38,563 nt of DNA, taken from contig NZ_JAAFZA010000085.1 in the NCBI RefSeq assembly GCF_015356865.1, positions 1 through 38,563 on the forward strand, in the 5' to 3' direction. This document shows positions 31,476 to 37,020 of this stretch, piece after piece (positions within the stretch are counted from its first letter, which is position 1; every line of letters begins with the position of its first letter). The position numbers and the translations under genes are program-made. This DNA is from Catenulispora pinisilvae. GTDB taxonomy: Bacteria; Actinomycetota; Actinomycetes; Streptomycetales; Catenulisporaceae. Under the pieces are notes generated by a model. That model was not told the DNA's origin and made no database searches. It saw only the letters and a list, made by a program, of their open reading frames with translations.

Positions 31476-32069
31476 GTGAGCGCAGGTGCGGACGCCTCGG
31501 CCGCCTCGGAGGTTCCGGACGTCCCGGACGTCCCGGACGCCTCGGACGCCTCGGCTCGGCGGGCCGCCCCGGTTGGGCAGGACGCGATCCGCTGGGTCCG
31601 GGCCGCCCAGCGCGGCGACGCGATCGCGATGAGCCGCCTCCTGGACGAGCTGACCCCCTACGTCGGCCGCCTGTGCGCCCCGATCGCGCTCGCCGACGGT
31701 CCGGACGCCGCGCAGGAAGCACTGATCGCGGTGTTCCAGAACCTGAAGTCGCTGCGCGAGCCGGCCGCGCTGTACGGCTGGGTGCGGCGCATCGCGGTGC
31801 GGGAGGCGATCCGGATCGCGCAGCGCGGCGCGCGCCAGCAGCCCGCGGAGCTCGCCGAGCTCCCGGCGCCGGGGAGCCCGGAGCTGGCGGTGGATGTGCG
31901 GGACGTGCTCGACCGCCTGTCGCCGGAACACCGTGCCATCCTGATGTTGCGGGAAGTGGAGGGCCTGGACGAACGAGCGGCGGCGGAGGTGCTCGCGGTG
32001 TCGGCGGGGACGGCCAAGTCGCGGCTGAGCCGGGCCAAGGCGGCGTTCCGGAAGGCGTGGACGGCATGA
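31476..32069 (+). CDS. ECF-type RNA polymerase sigma factor
   Basis: About 197 residues (221 if it starts at 31404). Region 2 runs from RLLDELTPYVGRL through FQNLKSLREPAALYGWVRRIAVREAIR. Region 4 is LSPEHRAILMLREVEGLDERAAAEVLAVSAGTAKSRLSRAKAAFRKAW, a clear sigma-70 region 4 helix-turn-helix. The N-terminus is an Ala/Asp-rich tail built from five 9-base repeats (31512-31556: VPD VPD VPD ASD ASA), unusual for ECF factors. There is no anti-sigma gene beside it; instead its TGA overlaps the ATG of an SRPBCC-like protein, which may take a regulatory role. Target promoters are unknown. Confidence 0.87.
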   Translation: MSAGADASAASEVPDVPDVPDASDASARRAAPVGQDAIRWVRAAQRGDAIAMSRLLDELTPYVGRLCAPIALADGPDAAQEALIAVFQNLKSLREPAALYGWVRRIAVREAIRIAQRGARQQPAELAELPAPGSPELAVDVRDVLDRLSPEHRAILMLREVEGLDERAAAEVLAVSAGTAKSRLSRAKAAFRKAWTA

Positions 32070-32557
32070 GCGGCGGCACTAGCGGCAATACCAACAGCGG
32101 CAATATCAACAGTGCCGGCAGCTGGCCCGTCACCGACCTCGATCCGGTCCGCCGCATGCACGTCCTGGCCTCAGCCCTCCCCACAGCCGCCTACGGCCAG
32201 CTCCACATAGACGTCCCCTTCGACCGTGTCTGGCACTACCTCGCCGACATGGACCGCAGCATCCCCGACCTGATCGGCTTCATCCGCCGCTTCGAACTCG
32301 CCGCCGACGGCTCCGCGCTCGCCACCGGCCTGCTCGGCAACCGCGGCCGCTTCGCCGTCGACCTGCGCGACGGCTGGTGCGTCATGCAGGACCGGTTCGT
32401 GGTCGGCGGCTTCGCGGCGGTCGCGGACGGCGACGGCACCCTGCTCGCCGGATGCGGCGCGGTCCGCACCCCCGGCGTCCGCAGAGTCGCGCCGCTGCTC
32501 CTCGGCGAGCGCGCCGTCCTGCGCACCCTCGGCAAGGTGCGCAGGCGCGTAGCCTAG
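32066..32557 (+). CDS. SRPBCC-like small protein coupled to the sigma factor
   Basis: 163 residues. After a Gly/Ser/Asn-rich N-terminus (SGNTNSGNINSAGS), the segment AYGQLHIDVPFDRVWHYLADMDRSIPDLIGFIRRFEL looks like the first strand and helices of an SRPBCC/polyketide-cyclase-type ligand-binding fold. LRDGWCVMQDRFVVGGFAAV continues the sheet. No membrane segment. The ATG overlaps the sigma factor stop (ATGA), implying coupled synthesis. The assignment to SRPBCC rests on pattern only. The last codons lie inside a 14-bp tandem repeat that supplies the stop. Confidence 0.7.
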   Translation: MSGGTSGNTNSGNINSAGSWPVTDLDPVRRMHVLASALPTAAYGQLHIDVPFDRVWHYLADMDRSIPDLIGFIRRFELAADGSALATGLLGNRGRFAVDLRDGWCVMQDRFVVGGFAAVADGDGTLLAGCGAVRTPGVRRVAPLLLGERAVLRTLGKVRRRVA

Positions 32558-32607
32558 GAATAGCCGCCTAGGAATAGCCGCTTAGGAAGAGCTGCCTAGG
32601 AATAGAC
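32552..32607. repeat. Four 14-bp tandem repeats spanning two convergent stop codons
   Basis: GCCTAGGAATAGCC and close relatives occur at 32552-32565, 32566-32579, 32580-32593 and 32594-32607. Three of the four units hold the palindrome CCTAGG (the third has CTTAGG), and each contains TAG on the plus strand; the CTA of those three reads TAG on the other strand. The first unit ends the rightward SRPBCC-like gene and the last ends the leftward peptidase gene. Confidence 0.85.
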
Positions 32608-34074
32608 CCTGTCGTCGAGCGGCAAGGGCATCGCTTCGCAGACCGCTGATGTCGGCGCGCCGCCGTGCAGCAGGTAGTCGTTCACGTGTGCGTCCACGCA
32701 CGCGTTGCCCGTGTCATATGCGATGTGGTTGCCGCCGTCCTGCACGAACACCATCGCCTGATGCGATTCCCGCGCCGCGTCGAGCGCGCCCTCAAGCGGA
32801 GTCGCGGGATCGTACTGGTCCTGCACCATCAACATCGCCGGCAGGTTGTCCGCGCCGGGCAGCACAGGGTGCTGCGACGTATACGGGTAGAACGCGCACG
32901 GCTCCTCCGTGGACTCCGCACCCACCAACGGATACGCGGCCCCGAGCCGATCGCCCTCGGCCACCCAGTACGAGGGGTCATGTGACCACGGCGTGTCCGC
33001 ACACGTCACAGCCCAGTACGCGCCGCTGGCCGCCTTCCCGGTCGGCACCCGCACCGCCGGGAGCAACTTCGTGGCCTGAGACGGGTCCGAACGCAGGGTC
33101 TTGAGAACGCCGGCCCACTGCGGCCAACCGCTCGCGTTGTACAGAGCTTGTGCCTGCAACACATCCAGCGAGCTGGCCCGGCCCTGGCCCGCGACCGCGA
33201 CGCGCAGCGCGTCCAACGACGCCTGCACCTGATCCGTGGTCGTGCCGAAGCCGTAGAGGTCGTCGTGGCGTGCGAGCCAGGGCAGGAACTGCACCTCGAA
33301 CCGGCGGTCGAACCCCTGGGCCCAGGCGTCGACGTAGTCGTCCTTGATGGTCCGGCGCCAGTCCATGTTCGAGTCCAGGACGAAGCGGTCGGCACGGGGC
33401 TCGAAGGCCGCGGCGTACCACGCTCCGAGCCACGTGCCGTAGGAGAACCCGAGGTAGTTGACCTTCGGCGCGCCGAGGACCGCGCGGATCAGGTCCATGT
33501 CGCGGATGGTCTGGTCGGTGGTGATGTACGGGGCCAAGGGCGCGGCTCCGCAGCTCTGGCCGACCAGGCGCGCGTCGGCGAGTTGCTGCTCGGTGGTGGC
33601 GGCGGAGCGGTCGCGCTCGTCGGCGACGGGCGTGTACTTGGACCAGTCGATGTCGCAGTCCAGAGCGGTCGACGGTGCGACCCCGCGCGGTGCGAAGCCG
33701 ATGATGTCGTAGGCGTTCAGCAGATCCGGCTCGGACTTGGCGGTGCTGGTGGCCAGGGCCGAGCCGTCGCTGCCCGGACCGCCCGGGTCGACCAGCAGGA
33801 TGCCGCGCCGGGCCGCGCCGCCGGTGCTGGCGACCTTGGTGATGTGGATGCTGATCGTGCCCTTGGACAGGTCGTACCAGTCCATCGGGGCGGCGATGTC
33901 GGCGCAGTACGTCACCGGGGCCTGGCCGCAGACCTGCCAGTCGACGGGCTGGGCACCGAGCGCGCCGTACGGGTTGACCGGCTGCGTCGCCGAGGCGGTC
34001 GGCACCGCCACCACGACCACGGACAGACACGACAGGCCGATGAGGATCGGACGCAGGGCTCTACTACTGATCAT
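32596..34074 (-). CDS. Secreted alpha/beta hydrolase, TAP-like (tripeptidyl aminopeptidase family)
   Basis: 492 residues. The signal peptide is ALRPILIGLSCLSVVVVAVPTASA (given as a region, about residues 5-29). The mature enzyme has the alpha/beta hydrolase fold seen in Streptomyces tripeptidyl aminopeptidases and related exported hydrolases. LLVDPGGPGSDG is the oxyanion region, S211 lies in GFSYGTW, and the C-terminal TAP-like domain contains VQDQYDPATPLEGA (acid) and DGGNHIAYD (His). Several Cys (CGQAPVTYC, CADTPW, CDI) probably form disulfides outside the cell. It likely trims tripeptides from proteins, though esterase relatives exist. The stop lies in the 14-bp repeat array. Confidence 0.88.
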   Translation of the reverse strand: MISSRALRPILIGLSCLSVVVVAVPTASATQPVNPYGALGAQPVDWQVCGQAPVTYCADIAAPMDWYDLSKGTISIHITKVASTGGAARRGILLVDPGGPGSDGSALATSTAKSEPDLLNAYDIIGFAPRGVAPSTALDCDIDWSKYTPVADERDRSAATTEQQLADARLVGQSCGAAPLAPYITTDQTIRDMDLIRAVLGAPKVNYLGFSYGTWLGAWYAAAFEPRADRFVLDSNMDWRRTIKDDYVDAWAQGFDRRFEVQFLPWLARHDDLYGFGTTTDQVQASLDALRVAVAGQGRASSLDVLQAQALYNASGWPQWAGVLKTLRSDPSQATKLLPAVRVPTGKAASGAYWAVTCADTPWSHDPSYWVAEGDRLGAAYPLVGAESTEEPCAFYPYTSQHPVLPGADNLPAMLMVQDQYDPATPLEGALDAARESHQAMVFVQDGGNHIAYDTGNACVDAHVNDYLLHGGAPTSAVCEAMPLPLDDRVYS

Positions 34075-34340
34075 GGAGTCACGCTACGAGGAGCAGGCCG
34101 TCCGGCGGATCGCCCGACCGGGGGAAAGACCGCTGGCAAAAACTCGCTCGATCGGGGGAGCGCGGGGCGTCGAGAACCGTGCGGCGGCTCCGTCCCAGGG
34201 GTGAGAACAGCCACCGACCACAGAAGATCCTGCTCATCCGCGGCTGGGCCGAGCTGGGCCGAGCTGGGTCGACCGCGGTGGCGGAGCTGGCGCAGGAGCG
34301 GGCTGCGCGGCAGGCGGCGAGTGTTTGAGTGGCGGAGCGG
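34075..34340. other. Intergenic region between two leftward hydrolase genes
   Basis: 266 bases with no supported gene. It includes three near-tandem copies of GAGCTGGGCC (about 34243-34269) and a weak hairpin GCGCAG-GAGCGGG-CTGCGC (34290-34308). It should contain the promoter of the TAP-like peptidase gene, but I cannot point to one. Confidence 0.5.
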
Positions 34341-35225
34341 CTACCCCAAGAACCGCAGCACTTCCTCGGCAACCGCCGTCGGCTGCTCCTCCGGCAACAG
34401 ATGGCCGCCGGGCAGCACGACCACCCGGAGATCGTCGGCGTGCCGTTCCCCGCCCGCCAACACCGCCGGCGGGATCACCACGTCGCGCTCGCCGCCGATG
34501 ATCAGTGTCGGCACGGTCAGCCGGGCCTTCCGATAGCGCCCCAGCGGGTGCCCGAAGATCTCCTGCCACACATACGCCGCGTTGACCTGCTCCCCGGCCC
34601 GCGCCCGCGCCGGATCCCGCATGGCGTCGGTGTAGATCCGGATGTCTTCGCGCTCCCACAGTCCCGGGTCGCCGGACCAGTGCCGGAGCAGGAATCCGGC
34701 GAAGCCGGTGTGCCGCAGGACCAGCCGGCCCAGCGGCGGGTGCTCGACGAACGCGGTGTGCCACATCCGCCACAGGTTCGGCAGCATCCGTCGGGGCAGC
34801 GGCCACAGGTGGGTCATGTTGACCGACACCAGGGTCCTGATCCGCTCCGGGTGCTTCAGCGCCGCCACGAAGCCGACCCAGCCGCCCCAGTCGTGCCCGA
34901 TGATCGAAGCGGTCTGCACACCGAGCGCGTCCAGGACGGCGATCACGTCCTCGGCCAGGTTGCCGGTGCCGTAGCCGTGCTTCGGCGCCTCGGACCAGCC
35001 GAAGCCGCGCAGGTCCAGGGCCAGGACGCGGTGGGTGGCGGACAGGTGCGGCAGGACGTGCCGCCAGAGGTACCAATGCTGCGGGAAACCGTGGACCAGC
35101 ACCAGGACCTCGCCGTCTGCGGGCCCTGATTCGGCGACGTGGAACCGTACGCCGCGAGCAGTCACATATCGGTGGGTGACGGGGTGAATGATTTCCCGGA
35201 TCGGGGGCATCGGCGAAACGGACAC
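34341..35225 (-). CDS. Alpha/beta hydrolase, epoxide hydrolase/haloalkane dehalogenase-like
   Basis: 294 residues. Motifs fit the epoxide hydrolase branch: HGFPQHWYLWRHVL (the HGxP oxyanion loop), RGFGWSEAP, and a nucleophile elbow GHDWGG with Asp (D112) rather than Ser. The catalytic His is probably in VLPGGHLLPEEQP. An Asp nucleophile argues for epoxide or haloalkane hydrolysis rather than an esterase. The GTG start follows AGGAGGAG by 6 bases. That binding site lies in one arm of a 13-bp inverted repeat (35225-35283), so translation may be controlled by RNA folding. The gene lies 104 bases downstream of a chitinase gene on the same strand. Confidence 0.87.
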   Translation of the reverse strand: MSVSPMPPIREIIHPVTHRYVTARGVRFHVAESGPADGEVLVLVHGFPQHWYLWRHVLPHLSATHRVLALDLRGFGWSEAPKHGYGTGNLAEDVIAVLDALGVQTASIIGHDWGGWVGFVAALKHPERIRTLVSVNMTHLWPLPRRMLPNLWRMWHTAFVEHPPLGRLVLRHTGFAGFLLRHWSGDPGLWEREDIRIYTDAMRDPARARAGEQVNAAYVWQEIFGHPLGRYRKARLTVPTLIIGGERDVVIPPAVLAGGERHADDLRVVVLPGGHLLPEEQPTAVAEEVLRFLG

Positions 35226-35283
35226 GGGTGGCTCCTCCTGTTCGACTGCGGTGGATGCTGTCGAGGTGAAGAGGAGCCACCCG
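35225..35283 (-). promoter_or_regulatory. Hairpin that would sequester the ribosome binding site and start codon
   Basis: On the leftward RNA, CGGGTGGCTCCTC (35283-35271) pairs perfectly with GAGGAGCCACCCG (35237-35225). The second arm holds the Shine-Dalgarno AGGAG and the first base of the GTG start of the epoxide-hydrolase-like gene. The 33-base loop has a nested TCGAC/GTCGA stem. Such a structure would block translation unless opened. It could also, or instead, be a transcript end for the chitinase gene upstream, but no T run follows. Confidence 0.55.
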
Positions 35284-35329
35284 GTCTATTCGTTCCCTTC
35301 AGACTTCCGGCATAACTCTGTGACGTGCG

Positions 35330-36718
35330 TCACTTGCCGAAGCCGAAGGCGTTCACCAACTGCCCGTCGGCCGTGTCGCCGTCCAACGACCACGTCATGT
35401 CGCCGCGCAGTCCCAGGGCCTTGATGAACAGCACCTTCTCCTGGATGCTCTGCGGGTCGTCGTACGTCCAGAACGTCTTGCTCGCCGGGTCGTACTTGTA
35501 CGCCGCGCCGGTGATCGGGTCGTGGTGCACGGTCCCGGGCTCGGCCGCGATCTGGTTGTACTCGATGTCCGTCGCCACGCCGGTGGCCGGCTGGTAGAGC
35601 CCGTCGCCGTTCGGCCCGGGCGCGACGCCGGTCCAGCCGTGCGCGTAGAACGGGACCGAGATGGCGATCTTGTTCGGGCTGGCGCCCTGCCGCAGGTAGT
35701 TCGCGACGACCTCCAGCGTCGAGATCTCACCGTTGACCGGGTACGGGTCCGAAGGCGTCGCGCGCGGCGCGGGGTCGAACGGCGAGGGGAACAGGTTGGA
35801 CTGGAAGTTCGTCGGACCGGTGGTCTCCCAGGTGCCGTGGAAGTCGAACGTCATCACGTTCATCCAGTCCACGATTCTGGACACCGGGCCCACCTCGATG
35901 TGCGAGACGTTCTCCGGCCCGGCCGGCATGTCGGCGGTGAGCAGGTAGCGCCGGTCGGCGGCGCGGCCGGCGGCGTCGAGCTGGTTGCGCAGTTCCTGGA
36001 GCAGCAACGTGAAGTCGTGCGTGTCCTGCGGACCGTGCGGGTTGCCGTTGCCGACCTCGTCCGGGTACTCCCAGTCGATGGCGACACCGTCGAAGATCCC
36101 GGCGGCGGCGCCGGGTGCCACACCCGGAAGGTTCCCCTTGATGTACATGTCGATGCACGACTGCGCGAACTTCGCCCGCGACTGGGGCGTCGCCGCGGCG
36201 GCGGAGAAGTTGGTGGACTCCGACCAGCCGCCGATCGACATCACGATCTTCAGGTTCGGATACGCCTTCTTCAGCTCGCGCAGCTGGTTGAAGTTCCCTG
36301 CGATGGCTTGCGCGCCGGTGTCTGCGGTGCCGTCCACGGAGTCCGCGGCGGCCACCGGCTTCTGCCAGTCCGCCCAGGAGTCGGCGCTGGCGCAGGTGCC
36401 GTCGGGGGCGATGTTGGAGAACGCGTAGTCGATCTCAGTGAGCTTCTTCACCGCGCCGGAGGTGACGAGGTTCTTTTCGTAGAACCCTGAGTAGATCCCC
36501 CATTGAGTGAGGTAGCCGACTGACACTTTCCCATTGCCGCTGTTGGCATTCGCCGAAGCGGTCGCGGCCGCCGTGGTGGCGGTGCCCGACGTGACGGCCG
36601 TGCCGGGGTTGGCCAGTGCGGGTGAGGCGACGGCGATCGGGGCGATCGCCAGAGGCAGGACGGCGGCCGCGGCCAGGGCTACGCGGCGCTGCCGGTGGTG
36701 CTGGGAGGGGCGGCTCAT
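35330..36718 (-). CDS. GH18 chitinase-like protein with altered catalytic motif
   Basis: 462 residues. Signal peptide about 1-32 (RRVALAAAAVLPLAIAPIAV, ending ALA). The mature part is a GH18 (beta/alpha)8 barrel: VSVGYLTQWGIY, LKIVMSIGGWSES, VMTFDFHGTWETTGPTN and GDMTWSLDGDT near the end. The catalytic motif D-x-x-D-x-D-x-E reads D210-G-V-A213-I-D215-W-E217, so the acid E217 and D215 are kept but the second Asp is Ala (codon GCC at 36080-36082). Activity may be lowered or changed. The start at 36718 has GAGGAG about 5 bases upstream; a longer frame lacks a site. It is divergent from an intact GH18 chitinase gene with DasR-like boxes between. Confidence 0.9.
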   Translation of the reverse strand: MSRPSQHHRQRRVALAAAAVLPLAIAPIAVASPALANPGTAVTSGTATTAAATASANANSGNGKVSVGYLTQWGIYSGFYEKNLVTSGAVKKLTEIDYAFSNIAPDGTCASADSWADWQKPVAAADSVDGTADTGAQAIAGNFNQLRELKKAYPNLKIVMSIGGWSESTNFSAAAATPQSRAKFAQSCIDMYIKGNLPGVAPGAAAGIFDGVAIDWEYPDEVGNGNPHGPQDTHDFTLLLQELRNQLDAAGRAADRRYLLTADMPAGPENVSHIEVGPVSRIVDWMNVMTFDFHGTWETTGPTNFQSNLFPSPFDPAPRATPSDPYPVNGEISTLEVVANYLRQGASPNKIAISVPFYAHGWTGVAPGPNGDGLYQPATGVATDIEYNQIAAEPGTVHHDPITGAAYKYDPASKTFWTYDDPQSIQEKVLFIKALGLRGDMTWSLDGDTADGQLVNAFGFGK

Positions 36719-36740
36719 GGGGCTCCTCGAAATGAGACGA

Positions 36741-36756
36741 AGATGTCTAGACCAGC
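36741..36756. promoter_or_regulatory. DasR-like box (single), near the leftward chitinase gene
   Basis: AGATGTCTAGACCAGC shares 11 of 16 positions with the DasR site consensus ACTGGTCTAGACCACT, including the GTCTAGACCA core. It is 23-38 bases upstream of the leftward chitinase start. DasR is the GlcNAc-responsive GntR-family repressor that controls chitinase genes in Streptomyces. Confidence 0.5.
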
Positions 36757-36862
36757 GATGGCGAGCGCCATGCTCCTCGTCGCGGACCTCGCGGTCAAGA
36801 CCTCGTAAGGCCTTCTTTGCTATTCGCTGACCTGCTACGGGATGACCATGGTCGATGCCAGT

Positions 36863-36886
36863 AGGTCTAGACCTTGGTCTAGACCT
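36863..36886. promoter_or_regulatory. Two adjacent 12-bp chitinase-type operator repeats
   Basis: AGGTCTAGACCT (36863-36874) and TGGTCTAGACCT (36875-36886) lie head to tail without a gap. They resemble the paired 12-bp direct repeats known in Streptomyces chitinase promoters and the DasR consensus. The second copy ends 5 bases before the TTGACA of the rightward chitinase promoter, so bound protein could block or replace RNA polymerase. Confidence 0.7.
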
Positions 36887-36891
36887 CACCC

Positions 36892-36920
36892 TTGACAGTG
36901 CCCGGTGACGGCGGTACTTC
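36892..36920 (+). promoter_or_regulatory. Promoter of the rightward chitinase gene
   Basis: TTGACA (36892-36897) is a perfect -35 box. With 17-base spacing the -10 position reads TACTTC (36915-36920), a weak match. Transcription would start about 36927, leaving a leader of roughly 94 bases before the ATG at 37021. Confidence 0.55.
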
Positions 36921-37020
36921 TTCCCTACAACCCGATCCGTTCACAGCGGCGCCGCTCCCCGGATCAGCTCTATGCGCTAGCGCGTCCTATCCCTCCCGCC
37001 ACAGGAGCGTGCTTCACGAA

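Noticed and set aside
35320..35333. GTGACG-TG-CGTCAC palindrome at the chitinase stop
   Set aside because: Too short for a terminator and no T run follows; not listed separately.
36758..36771. ATGGCG-AG-CGCCAT inverted repeat between the chitinase genes
   Set aside because: Only 6 bp and unlike the DasR-type boxes; could be chance at this GC content.
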